A stretch of 64,000 nt of DNA from Deltaproteobacteria bacterium. GTDB taxonomy: Bacteria > Myxococcota_A > UBA9042 > PHBI01 > JACKFB01. The notes under the pieces were generated by a model. The model saw only the letters and a list, made by a program, of their open reading frames with translations, made no database searches and was not told the origin of the DNA. Location: assembly GCA_020632695.1 (NCBI GenBank), contig JACKFB010000021.1, forward strand, positions 4,240-68,239. Reading direction: 5' to 3'. Shown here in pieces: positions 8,685 through 19,624 of the stretch (within the stretch, counting starts at the first letter, position 1; each line of letters begins with the position of its first letter). A program made the position numbers and the translations under genes.

Positions 8685-9203
8685 ATGGCCAACCCTATCG
8701 CGACCTTCGACACGACCGAGGGCAGCTTCGACGCGGAGATCTTCCGTGACGAGATGCCGATCACCGCCGGCAACTTCATCAAGCTGGCGCAGTCGGGCTT
8801 CTACGACGGGCTGCACTTCCACCGTGTCATCAAGGACTTCATGATCCAGTTCGGCTGTCCCCACAGCCGCGATCCGCAGAGCCCGCGCGCCGGGACCGGC
8901 GGGCCGCCCTCGGGGAACATCCCCGACGAGCACCCGCCGACGGCGAAGTTCTCGAACGAGCCGGGCACCCTCTCGATGGCGAACACCGGCCGGCCCAACA
9001 GCGGCGGCAGCCAGTTCTTCATCAACACGGTGCACAACAGCTACCTGGACTGGTTCTCGCCCGGCGCCTCGAAGCACCCCGTGTTCGGGAAGGTCGTCAA
9101 GGGCATGGACGTCGTCGAGAAGATCGGCCGCACCAAGACCGGCTCGGGCGACCGCCCGGCGACGCCGATCCAGGTGCGCAGCATCACGATCTCCGAGCAG
9201 TAG
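8685..9203 (+). CDS. Cyclophilin-type peptidyl-prolyl isomerase
   Basis: This 172-residue protein covers a single cyclophilin domain with no signal peptide, so it is cytoplasmic. The family signatures FHRVIKDFMIQ (with the catalytic Arg), GTLSMANTG and GSQFFI are present, as is the C-terminal HPVFGKVVKGMDVV. It catalyses cis-trans isomerisation of Xaa-Pro bonds. ATG 8685 is preceded by GGGAG at 8674-8678; longer readings upstream run through simple repeats and are not protein-like. The gene converges on the molybdopterin oxidoreductase gene, and a perfect hairpin lies between their stops. Confidence 0.93.
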   Translation: MANPIATFDTTEGSFDAEIFRDEMPITAGNFIKLAQSGFYDGLHFHRVIKDFMIQFGCPHSRDPQSPRAGTGGPPSGNIPDEHPPTAKFSNEPGTLSMANTGRPNSGGSQFFINTVHNSYLDWFSPGASKHPVFGKVVKGMDVVEKIGRTKTGSGDRPATPIQVRSITISEQ

Positions 9204-9221
9204 CCCGCAGCGGCGCCCCGC

Positions 9222-11530
<2,309 letters not shown>

Positions 11531-11534
<4 letters not shown>

Positions 11535-12667
11535 CCCCCGGTGACGCTCATCGTCTGCATCACGCGGCCGCCCCCCGTCGGCGCGAAGGCGTGGCCGCTG
11601 GACTTGTCCCACAGCGCGTCGGCGATCATCCGGGTCAGCGTGTCCTCGTCGGCGCCGGCGCGCAGGGCGTCGCGCAAGGAGAGCTGCCCCGGGTGGGCGA
11701 GGCACTCCTGCAGCGTGCCCACCGCGGTCATCCGCACCCGGTTGCAGGTCGAGCAGAAGCCGTGGCTCACCGCGCTGATGAAGCCGACGCGGGTCGGCGC
11801 GCCGCCGCCGCGCGGGGTGAGGTCGCGGTACACCGCCGGCCCCTCGCCCGCGATGCCGGCGCTCGGCCCGTAGCCGACGGGATCCTCGATGGCGAAGGCG
11901 TCGCCCAGGCGCTCCAGCATGGCGTCGGTGGCCATGAAGCGCTCGTCGGTCCAGAAGCCGTCGACGCCGATGGGCATGTACTCGATGAAGCGCATGACGG
12001 CGCCGCGCGCGGCGGCGAAACGGACCAGCGGGACCAGCTCGTCGTCGTTGAACCCGCGCACGATGACCGCGTTCAGCTTGATGGGGCCGAAGCCCGCGGC
12101 GCAGGCCGCGTCGATGCCGTCCAGCACCCGGTCCAACGTGCCGGTGCGGGTGATGCGGGCGAAGCGCGCCGCGTCCAGGGTGTCGATGCTGATGTTGAGG
12201 CGCCGGAGGCCCGCCTCGCGCAGCGTGCCCGCCAGGGGCGCCAGGGCGTAGCCGTTGGTGGTCATCGCCAGGTCGTCGACACCGTCGATGGCGGCCAGCG
12301 CGCGCACCAGGCGCGGCAGGTCGCGACGCAGCAGCGGCTCGCCGCCGGTCAGGCGGATGCGGTGGATGCCCAGGGCGACGAAGCAGCGCACCAGCACGAC
12401 CATCTCTTCGTAGGTCAGCACCTCGGCGCGCGGCACGAAGCTGACCCCGTCGGTGGGCATGCAGTAGACGCAGCGGAAGCTGCAGCGGTCGGTGACCGAC
12501 AGGCGCAGGTAATGGATGGGGCGGCGGTGACCGTCGACCAGCGCGGGCGGGGCCGGCGGGACGCCGGGGGTGCGGCCGAGGCCCAGGCTCGCGAGGGGCA
12601 CGCGGGTGGGCGCGGGCGCCTGGGGAGACCCGGGGTCGTCAGCGGGAGTACGGGGGGGATCGACCAT
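11531..12667 (-). CDS. moaA: GTP 3',8-cyclase MoaA
   Basis: This radical SAM enzyme starts molybdenum-cofactor synthesis by converting GTP to 3',8-cyclo-GTP. The SAM cluster motif is C62-x3-C66-x2-C69 in DRCSFRCVYC. The second 4Fe-4S site is in HGFCSTCNRVR plus a later Cys, and the protein ends with the essential Gly-Gly (SVTGG). It has a 45-residue proline-rich N-terminal extension compared with typical MoaA. ATG 12667 is chosen as the first Met after the intergenic region; an earlier start would read through the divergent gene's leader. It precedes the Mo-enzyme gene with a 4-base overlap. Confidence 0.96.
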
Positions 12668-12813
12668 CCAGCGACCATAGGGCGGCCCGCGACCTCCAGC
12701 AAGCTCGCGACCGGGCGAATTGACAGGCTCGGGCGGGCAGGTCGATGATTCGACCCGGCTGGATGGAGCCCGAGACGGCGCAGTCTCGGCACGCTCTGGC
12801 GCGGAGGTCGACG

Positions 12814-13533
12814 GTGATCGAGCAGGTGAAGACGACACTCTTGAAGAAGGCGGGCCAGCTCTTCGGTTCGCCGGCCGCGCTGCGGGTGTTCTCGAATCCG
12901 CAGTTCCAGGACGCCGTGAAGCGGGCGCTGAACCTGCAGTCGGACCTGCGCGAGAACTGGGACAAGCAGGCCGAGGGGCTGGCCCGCTCGCTCAACCTGG
13001 CCTCGCGCCAGGAGCTGCGGCAGCTGCGCAACTCGCTGCTGACGTTGGAGAACCAGATCGTCAAGCTGGAGTGGGACCTGAAGCGGGAGACCGCGCGCGC
13101 CGAGGCCGCGAAGACCCGAGCCGACGCCGCCGAGGCGCGGGCGACGGCGGCCGAGGCGAAGCTGGGGGCTTCGGACAAGGCGGGCGATGGCGCGACCCAG
13201 GCCGCCCGGCCGGGCGGACGCGCCGCCGCCGACGCGAAGGCGCAGGCCGCGAAGAAGCCCGAAGAGGCCGCGGCGACGGCGGCCAAGGCGGCCACCCCCG
13301 AGCAGGCGGCGGCCAAGGCGGCGAGCTCCAAGCCGACCGCCCCGAAGAAGGCGGGCGCCGCGTCGAAGGCGGCGGCGCCGAAGCAGGCCGCGGCCCCGGC
13401 GAAGGCGGCGGCGCCGAAGAAGGCGGCGGCGCCGAAGAAGGCCGGAGCCAAGGCCGATGCCAAGCCAGGCGCCGCGCCGAAGAAGGCGGCACCGAAGAAG
13501 GCCGGGGCCAAGGGCGGCGGCGGCGCGACCTGA
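12814..13533 (+). CDS. Phasin/PhaF-like coiled-coil protein with Ala/Lys/Pro tail
   Basis: Residues 1-120 are predicted long helices. The segment RSLNLASRQELRQLRNSLLT is like the coiled-coil part of PhaF/PhaI granule-associated phasins. Residues 125-239 are a histone-H1-like tail rich in Ala, Lys and Pro (KKAAAPKKAGAK). In PhaF such a tail binds DNA while the helices coat polyhydroxyalkanoate granules, which is a plausible role here. GTG 12814 is chosen because GGAGG at 12803-12807 sits six bases upstream; an ATG at 12745 has no such signal. It is divergent from moaA. A plain DNA-binding protein is an alternative. Confidence 0.6.
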   Translation: MIEQVKTTLLKKAGQLFGSPAALRVFSNPQFQDAVKRALNLQSDLRENWDKQAEGLARSLNLASRQELRQLRNSLLTLENQIVKLEWDLKRETARAEAAKTRADAAEARATAAEAKLGASDKAGDGATQAARPGGRAAADAKAQAAKKPEEAAATAAKAATPEQAAAKAASSKPTAPKKAGAASKAAAPKQAAAPAKAAAPKKAAAPKKAGAKADAKPGAAPKKAAPKKAGAKGGGGAT

Positions 13534-13553
13534 ACCGACGCCGGGGGCTGCCC

Positions 13554-13580
13554 GAGACGGGGCCCTCGGAGCCCGGTCTC
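13554..13580 (+). terminator. Possible hairpin terminator
   Basis: GAGACGGGGC and GCCCGGTCTC pair with one central mismatch and a seven-base loop, 20 bases after the stop of the phasin-like gene. There is no T tract. Confidence 0.35.
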
Positions 13581-13749
13581 CCGGAGGCAGACCGGCCCTC
13601 GGCGGCCCGGCCCGCCGGGGCGCACGGAGCGCTCGGCTCGCGCTCGTAATTTGCCACGGCGGGGGCGCCCCGCGACAATGGACGCGTGCGGCCTGCCCCT
13701 GATCGGGGGCGTGCGTACGGTCGCACCGACGCTGACGCGCCGGAGGATC

Positions 13750-16227
13750 ATGCGTCCGGGTCTCCCAGCAATCCTGTGCGTGGTCGCCGCCCTCGCCTGG
13801 CCCAACGTGGCGGCGGGCGAGGACCCGGCCTCCTCGACGGGTCCCGACCCGCTCGAGGCTGGCCGGGATGCGTTCCACGAGGGGCGCTTCGGCGTGGCCA
13901 TCGACGCCCTGCAGCACGTGCTGGTGGGTCCGATCGACGCCACGACGCGCGCCGACGCCCGCCACCTGCTGGGCCGAGCCTTGCTGGCCGCGGGCGAGCC
14001 GGCCCGCGCCATCGAGGTGCTCGAGCCCGCCATCCGCGAGGGTGTGGCCCACGGGACCACCACGCTGCTCGACCACCTGAGGTGGTCGCTGGCCCGCGCC
14101 TACGACGCCGTCGGCCGCCACGAGGACGCCGCGGTGACCTTCGCCGAGGTGGTGGAGGATCCCGAGGCGCCGATGGCCAGCGAGGCCGCCTATCGACAGG
14201 CCGTCTCCCTGGAGCGGGCCGGACGCGCCGATGACGCCCGGTTGGCGTTCGCCCGGCAGATCGAGACCTGGCCCGACGCTCGCGTCGACCACGAGGCGCG
14301 GGTGCGACTCGCCGGGCTGGAGGCCGAGGCGGGTCACATCGATCGCGCCGTGCGCTTGTACCGCGAGGTGCTGCGACTCAACCCGCGCAGCCGGGCCGGG
14401 GTCGAGGCCGGCCTGGAGCTGGAACGTCTCGCCGACGCCGGGCACGCCGAGGCGCGCCCGGTGGAGGGCACCGGTCAGGAGGACGAGCTGGAGTGGCTGG
14501 TCCGCGAGCGCCGCTTCGAGGAGGCGCGCGCGCCGCTCGAGGCGCTGCGCGAGCGGGCGCGGACCATCGGCGACGGGCGGCTCGAGGCGCGGGTGACCGA
14601 GCTGCTCGCGCGGCTCTTTCGCGAGACCGGTGACCACGCCGGGGCGCTGACGCTGTACCGCTGGCTCGACGCGCACGGGCATCCGGTGAGCACGCGGCGC
14701 TTCGTCGAGCTGCTGGCGGCGCTCGGGCGCCACGAGGAGGCGGAGCGGGAGCTGGCGTCGATCCACCACGGGCGGCGGACGGCGGCCTGGTGGCGCGACG
14801 TGGCCGAGCTGCGCGAGGAGCACGGACGCTACCGGGAGGCCCTGGCGGCCTGGCGGCGGGCGACGGGGCGGCGCGTGAGCACCTCCACCCTGGTGCACCT
14901 GGCCTGGTGCACCCTCTGGGCCGGGAAGGCCGAGCAGGCGGTGCCGCTCCTGGAGAAGGTCGGCGAGCGCGACCGCGGGCGGCGACTGTGGTCCCGCTAC
15001 TGGAGCGCGCGAGCCCTGGCGCTGGCCGGCAGGGTGGACGCGGCGTTGGCCCGCTTCGACGCGCTGGTGGCCGCCGAGCCGCTGGACTACTACGGCATCA
15101 TGGCGGCCAGCCGCGCGGCCGAGCTGCGCGGAGCGGCGCCGGACGTCCCGGTGGCCGTCGCGTCCTCCGACGACGTCGCCCCCGCGGCCCCGGAGTCCAC
15201 CATCGGCTGGAGCGCCGAGACCCGCGTCCCCGCCTGGGACGCGGCGCCGCGCCCCCTGCCCCGCGCCGAGCGCCTGGCCCGCCTCAGGGCGCTGGCGCGC
15301 GGGTTCGGCGAGGCGGCGCCCGAGGCCAGGCGGGCGGAGGAGCTGGCCAGGCTGGGCTTCGACGAGGACGCGCTGACCGAGCTGCGGGTCATCGACACCG
15401 ACCGCCGCGTCCTGCGCGGCCGCGGCTGGCGCGGGCTGATCTCGAGGGCGCGCTCCGACCTGCTGGACAACCGGCGCGACCCGCGGGCGCGAGGTGGCGC
15501 GGCGGCGTACCGGCGGGGACGCCGCGGCGCGTCGCAGGCGCGCGAGTTCGGCCGCGTCGCCAACGACGCCGCATTCGTGCAGGCGCTGCGCCGCGCGCAG
15601 ACGGCGCTCGGCGACGCCTACGCGTTGCGCCGGAGCGCCATCGAGGCCGGCTCGCTCGGCGACTCGCCGACGGCAGAGACGGCCGACCGGTGGCGCGCCG
15701 CCTACCCCATGGCGTGGCCGGAGGCCGTGGCGACCTTCACCTCGGCCTACGGCGTCCCCGGCTACTTCCTCTACGCGATCATGACGGTCGAGAGCACCTT
15801 CCACCCGCACGCCGTCAGCGTGTCGGACGCCTACGGGCTGCTCCAGGTCATCCCGCGCACCGGGCGGCGCGTCGCAGCGGAGCTCGGCTTCGGCGAGTTC
15901 TCGCCCGAGATCCTGCTCGAGCCGCACGTGGCCATCTACATGGGCAGCCACTACATGGGGCGCCTGCTGCGCAAGTTCCACGGGCAGGAGCTGCTGGCCG
16001 CGGCGGCGTACAACGCCGGCCCCCACCGGGTGGCCCTGTGGCTGGACCAGCGGCCCGACGAACCGATGGACGCCTTCCTCGAGGAGATCCCGTTCCGCCA
16101 GGCGCGGCACTACGCCCGCCGGGTCCTGGAGTACACGGCGCGCTACCTGCGAGTCTATCACGGGCAGCAGCACGTCTACGTGAGCAACCGCCTCGACCGC
16201 CGGTACCTGGCCGAACCGAACTACTAA
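13750..16227 (+). CDS. Soluble lytic murein transglycosylase
   Basis: This 825-residue periplasmic enzyme has a signal peptide at 1-23 (ending VAAGE). A long alpha-superhelical TPR-like region spans about 30-600, and the C-terminal Slt catalytic domain spans about 655-800. The catalytic acid is E681 in MTVES, followed by YGLLQVIPRTG and the AAYNAGPHRV block characteristic of family 1 lytic transglycosylases. It cleaves the MurNAc-GlcNAc bond to give 1,6-anhydroMurNAc. ATG 13750 begins the signal peptide and is preceded by GGAGG at 13742-13746; an ATG at 13651 is less likely. The stop TAA lies at the very edge of a tandem repeat array. Confidence 0.9.
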   Translation: MRPGLPAILCVVAALAWPNVAAGEDPASSTGPDPLEAGRDAFHEGRFGVAIDALQHVLVGPIDATTRADARHLLGRALLAAGEPARAIEVLEPAIREGVAHGTTTLLDHLRWSLARAYDAVGRHEDAAVTFAEVVEDPEAPMASEAAYRQAVSLERAGRADDARLAFARQIETWPDARVDHEARVRLAGLEAEAGHIDRAVRLYREVLRLNPRSRAGVEAGLELERLADAGHAEARPVEGTGQEDELEWLVRERRFEEARAPLEALRERARTIGDGRLEARVTELLARLFRETGDHAGALTLYRWLDAHGHPVSTRRFVELLAALGRHEEAERELASIHHGRRTAAWWRDVAELREEHGRYREALAAWRRATGRRVSTSTLVHLAWCTLWAGKAEQAVPLLEKVGERDRGRRLWSRYWSARALALAGRVDAALARFDALVAAEPLDYYGIMAASRAAELRGAAPDVPVAVASSDDVAPAAPESTIGWSAETRVPAWDAAPRPLPRAERLARLRALARGFGEAAPEARRAEELARLGFDEDALTELRVIDTDRRVLRGRGWRGLISRARSDLLDNRRDPRARGGAAAYRRGRRGASQAREFGRVANDAAFVQALRRAQTALGDAYALRRSAIEAGSLGDSPTAETADRWRAAYPMAWPEAVATFTSAYGVPGYFLYAIMTVESTFHPHAVSVSDAYGLLQVIPRTGRRVAAELGFGEFSPEILLEPHVAIYMGSHYMGRLLRKFHGQELLAAAAYNAGPHRVALWLDQRPDEPMDAFLEEIPFRQARHYARRVLEYTARYLRVYHGQQHVYVSNRLDRRYLAEPNY

Positions 16228-16765
16228 GAAGGGGGACGCCTCGCGCCCCCCTCCCCGCGGGCAGAGCCCGCAGGGCCCCTCCCCCCGAGGCGGCCCGCCG
16301 ACGCGGGCCGCGTAGCTGCCCATGCGCCGGAGACAACCTTCATGCCTCGGGAAGCGGCGAAGGCGCATGGGCAACTACTGAGAAGGGGGACGCCTCGCGC
16401 CCCCCTCCCCGCGGGCAGAGCCCGCAGGGCCCCTCCCCCCGAGGCGGCCCGCCGACGCGGGCCGCGTAGCTGCCCACGCGCCCGAGACAGCCTTCATGCC
16501 TCGGGAAGCGGCGAAGGACTGAGAAGGGGACGCCTCCTCCCCGCGGGCAGGCCCGAGGCCCCGGCGGCCGCGACGCGGCCCACACGCGGAGACAGCCTTC
16601 ATGCCCGAAGCGGCGAGGCATGGCACACTGAGAAGGGACGCCGCGCCCTCCCCGCGGGCAGACGCAGCCCCGAGGCGGCCCGCCGACGCGGGCCGCGTAG
16701 CTGCCCACGCGCCCGAGACAGCCTTCATGCCTCGGGAAGCGGCGAAGGCGCATGGGCAACTACTG
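16219..16765. repeat. Structured tandem repeat array, four copies with decreasing integrity
   Basis: Copies begin near 16219, 16373, 16515 and 16624, with spacings of 154, 141, 109 and 135 bases. The full copy contains three inverted repeats. GCGGGC pairs with GCCCGC at 16257-16271. GCGGCCCG pairs with CGGGCCGC at 16290-16311. TGCCCATGCGCC (16317-16328) pairs with GGCGCATGGGCA (16362-16373). Each copy opens with ACTACTRAGAAGGGG, and the first starts in the final codons of the transglycosylase gene. No coding frame survives all copies. It fills most of the gap 16228-16986. Confidence 0.85.
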
Positions 16766-16801
16766 ACGGATCACCGCGACTCTGACGGATGACCGCGACT
16801 C
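16764..16801. repeat. 19-bp direct repeat, two copies
   Basis: TGACGGATCACCGCGACTC is followed at once by TGACGGATGACCGCGACTC, one base different. It abuts the end of the larger tandem array. The rest of the gap to 16986 shows no repeat. Confidence 0.8.
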
Positions 16802-16861
16802 GAGAGCCGATGAGGGACCGTGGCGCCCACCCCCGGGTGCCGGCCTGCGATGCAAGGCGCA

Positions 16862-16891
16862 TTGCGGATCCGCGTGAACGGGTGCTAGTTT
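16862..16891 (+). promoter_or_regulatory. Possible sigma-70-like promoter
   Basis: TTGCGG at 16862 and TAGTTT at 16886 are separated by 18 bases, about 95 bases upstream of the signal-peptide-like ATG at 16987. This is a weak consensus match in GC-rich DNA. Confidence 0.2.
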
Positions 16892-16986
16892 CCGACGCTC
16901 ATCGCGTCCGGTCGCAAGGGGACCGGGCCGCCGCCATCCGGGGTCCGCGGAGTGGGTGAGGCAGCGAAGAGGTCCGGGGCGGGCGC

Positions 16987-17205
16987 ATGAGCGACGGACG
17001 GCCGCCCATGGCGCCGGGAGGGGCCGCCACACTGGCGCTGGCCGCAGCGCTCGCGCTCTGCTGGGGGCTCGGAGAGCGTCCAGCGGCCGCGGCGGAGGCC
17101 GGCGCCGAAGCCGGAGCCGTGGCCGTGGCCGAGACCGGCGCCGAGACCGAGACCGGCACCGAGACCGAGACCGGCGCCGTGGCCGAGACCGGCACCGAGC
17201 CGAGG
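16987..17205 (+). other. Signal-peptide-like N-terminus of the following membrane protein gene, now out of frame
   Basis: ATG 16987 opens a frame with a hydrophobic stretch (TLALAAALALCWGLG) ending in AAAAEAG, like a signal peptide, followed by Glu-Thr-Gly-Ala repeats. Around 17206 the frame of the repeat changes and near 17226 it changes again; the E/T/G/A pattern then resumes in the frame of the gene at 17327. Two missing bases would join both parts into one protein. Whether the slips are real or arise from assembly of simple repeats cannot be told from sequence. Confidence 0.5.
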
Positions 17206-17440
17206 CCGGGGCCGAGGCCGGACCGAGACCGAGACCGAGACCGGCACCGAGGCCGAGACCGAGACCGGCACCGAGACCGAGACCGGCACCGAGGCCGAGA
17301 CCGGCACCGAGGCCGAGACCGAGACCGTGGCCGTGGCCGGGACCGAGACCGTGCCCGTGGCCCGAGACCGTGGCCGGAACCAGACCGTGCCCGTGGCCGT
17401 GGCCGAAGCTGGCACCGAGACCGTGGCCGGAACCGACGCC
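17096..17440. repeat. Hexanucleotide repeat tract inside a gene
   Basis: The tract consists of units such as GAGACC, GGCACC, GAGGCC and GTGGCC and encodes Glu-Thr, Gly-Thr, Glu-Ala and Val-Ala steps. Four apparent single-base slips are visible: near 17206, near 17226, and a compensating pair near 17362-17380 that turns VAETVAG-type sequence into ARDRGRNQ. It is the same unit type as at 8201-8372. Confidence 0.8.
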
Positions 17441-19624
17441 GACGCCGCAACCGCCCCCACCGCCCCGAAAGCGCCCCCCATCGATGTAGAGGCGCCGAAT
17501 GAGGCGAGCGAGGCCGCCGCTGACGGCGGCGCGACCGAGCGCGGGCCGAGTCGGGCCCCAGGCCCGTCGCAGGCCCGACGCGAGGGAGCGACGTCGTCAG
17601 CGGCGGCCGCAGCCGACTCAGGCGGTGCCTCGGCCGATTCCCCGTCGCAGGCCCGGCGTGAGGGAGCGCCGTCGTCAGCGGCGGCCGCAGCCGACTCAGG
17701 CGGTGCCTCGGCCGTCCACGGCGCCTTGTTGGGGCGGCCGGACTACGCCCTGCTCGACGCGGCCTGGCGGGAGGTGCTCGGGGATCTCGGGCGGGGGGCT
17801 TGGAGTGAGGCGGCGGGGCGGCAGTCGCGTGTCATCGAGTTGGGGCGGGATCTGGGGTTGCCCAACCTGCCGCAGCTCTCGGCGGTGCTTCTGCGGGCCG
17901 CGGATGACGCCGCGCGCGACGGCGCGGTCGACGGCGCGGAGAGCCTGGCCAGCGCCGCGGTGACGCTGTCGCCGGACCTGGTGGCGCCTCGCGTCGAGAA
18001 GACCCGCTACCTCTTCCAGCGCACCCCCTTCGCCCTGGCCACGCAGATCCGCGAGATACGCCGGGCCTTCGAGAACCTGCGCGTCGACCTGCCCGCGCTG
18101 CTCGCCTTCGCCGGAAACGCCGTCACCGCGACGAGCTGGGTCATCATCCTGCTGCTGGTGGCCTTCGCCTTCGCCATGGTCCTGCGCTACTTCCGCTTCG
18201 CCGCCAGCGACCTGCGCCGCCTGCTCCCTCGCGGCGTGACCCAGGCCCAGACCTCGCTGCTCCTCTTCGTGCTGCTGCTCGCGCCCTTCTTCGCCGGCCT
18301 CGGCGTGCTCTGCACCGCCGGCGTCTGGCTCTGCGCGACCGCGCTCTACCAGCGCACCGCCGAGCGCGTCGCCACCGTCATCCTGGTGGTCGGCATGGCC
18401 GCGCTGCCCCGCCTCTCCACCGACGTGCTGCGCGCCCTCTCCTTCCCCGCCACCGCCGCGGCCACCATCGATCGCTGCGCCACCGGGCCCTGCACGCTCG
18501 AGGAGGAGGCCGAGGTCGTCACCTACGCCAACACCCACCGCCACGCCTTCGAGAGCAACTTCACCGCGGCGCTCACCCTGGCGCGCGACGGCCGCCTCGA
18601 CGCCACCGAGCGCGCCCGGGCCGAGAGCTACGCGCGCACCGCGCTGGAGCTGACGCCCGGCCCGGAGATCCTGACCCTGCGCGGCAACCTCGCCTACTTC
18701 GGCGCGCTCGAGCACTGTGGCGGCGCCCGCATGGGCCTCCCCAAGGCCAGCGCCCAGGTCGAGGCCTCCTTCCGCGACGCCATCGCCTCCTGGGAGCAGG
18801 CCCGCGCGCTCGAACCCTCCTACCTGCCGGCCACCTACAACGCCGCCGTGACGCACCTGCAGCTCGGCGACGAAGCCGAGGGGCAGAGCCTGCTCGAGTC
18901 CGCCCTGGCCCTGGACCCCAGCGCCGTCGCCACCTGGAACAAGGAGTTCGCCCGCGAGCAGAACCTCCTTCGCTGCCGCGAGACCGAGCTGCCGGCGCGC
19001 CACCTGATGCCGCCGCGGCTGCCCACCGACGGGCTGCTGAACGACGTGTTCGCCGAGGACCTGCCCGCAGTCGGCCTGATCGTGCCCTACGCCGAGCTGG
19101 TCACCGCCCGCATCGGCGTCCGCGGCGTGCTGGCGGTGGCGATCGCCACCCTGGTCATCTGCCTGCTGATGTGGACCTTGTCCCGTACCATCCGCCCCTC
19201 GCGCCCGTGCCGCGAGTGCGACGCCGTGGCCGATCCCCGCACGCGCCTGGACCTCGGCGCCCGGTCGATCTGCGAGCGCTGCCTGCTGACCGACATCCGC
19301 CGCAGCTTCGCCGACCCCAAGGAGCAGTGGTTCCGCGACAAGGAGCGCGAGCTCGCCCGCGCCCGCAGCGCCCGCCGAGCGCGCTGGCTGTCCTGGTTCC
19401 TGCCGGGCATCGCCCAGCTCCTACGCGGCGCGCCGCTGCGCGGCCTGCTCTTCCTGGGCCTCATGCTGGCCTGCGGCATCGCCGGGCTCGCCCTCAACGT
19501 CGTGGTCGACGACCCGGTCAGCCCATCGGGGATCGGCGCAGGCCGCCTGGCCTTCTTCGGAACCATCGCCGCGCTGACCTGGCTGGTCTCCGTCATCGAC
19601 GCCCACTCGGCGAGGGGCGCCTGA
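17327..19624 (+). CDS. Multi-pass membrane protein with TPR region and zinc-finger-like CxxC segment
   Basis: The readable frame gives 765 residues. The first 130 are low-complexity; the true N-terminus is probably at 16987. Then follow a helical domain and a hydrophobic region at about 270-370 with three membrane spans. A loop with TPR-like helices follows at about 400-560 (ATYNAAVTHLQLGDEAEGQS), then a span near 607-625. A four-Cys segment (CRECD at about 638, then CERC) looks metal-binding, and two final spans end the protein. No family name is recognised. The stop overlaps the ATG of the DUF4388 gene (TGATG), so they are likely co-translated. Confidence 0.65.
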   Translation: MAVAGTETVPVARDRGRNQTVPVAVAEAGTETVAGTDADAATAPTAPKAPPIDVEAPNEASEAAADGGATERGPSRAPGPSQARREGATSSAAAAADSGGASADSPSQARREGAPSSAAAAADSGGASAVHGALLGRPDYALLDAAWREVLGDLGRGAWSEAAGRQSRVIELGRDLGLPNLPQLSAVLLRAADDAARDGAVDGAESLASAAVTLSPDLVAPRVEKTRYLFQRTPFALATQIREIRRAFENLRVDLPALLAFAGNAVTATSWVIILLLVAFAFAMVLRYFRFAASDLRRLLPRGVTQAQTSLLLFVLLLAPFFAGLGVLCTAGVWLCATALYQRTAERVATVILVVGMAALPRLSTDVLRALSFPATAAATIDRCATGPCTLEEEAEVVTYANTHRHAFESNFTAALTLARDGRLDATERARAESYARTALELTPGPEILTLRGNLAYFGALEHCGGARMGLPKASAQVEASFRDAIASWEQARALEPSYLPATYNAAVTHLQLGDEAEGQSLLESALALDPSAVATWNKEFAREQNLLRCRETELPARHLMPPRLPTDGLLNDVFAEDLPAVGLIVPYAELVTARIGVRGVLAVAIATLVICLLMWTLSRTIRPSRPCRECDAVADPRTRLDLGARSICERCLLTDIRRSFADPKEQWFRDKERELARARSARRARWLSWFLPGIAQLLRGAPLRGLLFLGLMLACGIAGLALNVVVDDPVSPSGIGAGRLAFFGTIAALTWLVSVIDAHSARGA
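17563..17717 (+). repeat. 78-bp in-frame tandem duplication
   Basis: Copies start at 17563 and 17641 and differ at only a few bases. They encode PSQARREGATSSAAAAADSG and a near copy. Being 26 codons long, the duplication keeps the frame. The first copy also belongs to the segment shared with 8435-8560. Confidence 0.85.

Noticed and set aside
12415..16374. 1319-residue minus-strand frame
   Set aside because: It is antisense to the phasin-like and transglycosylase genes and crosses the repeat array; composition is that of a shadow frame.
16219..16765. CRISPR array
   Set aside because: Units are tandem with no unique spacers of constant length, are 109-154 bases long and contain long internal inverted repeats; no cas gene is present.
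16340..16792. Short frames on both strands in the repeat array
   Set aside because: They only translate the repeated units, and copy-to-copy deletions break each frame.
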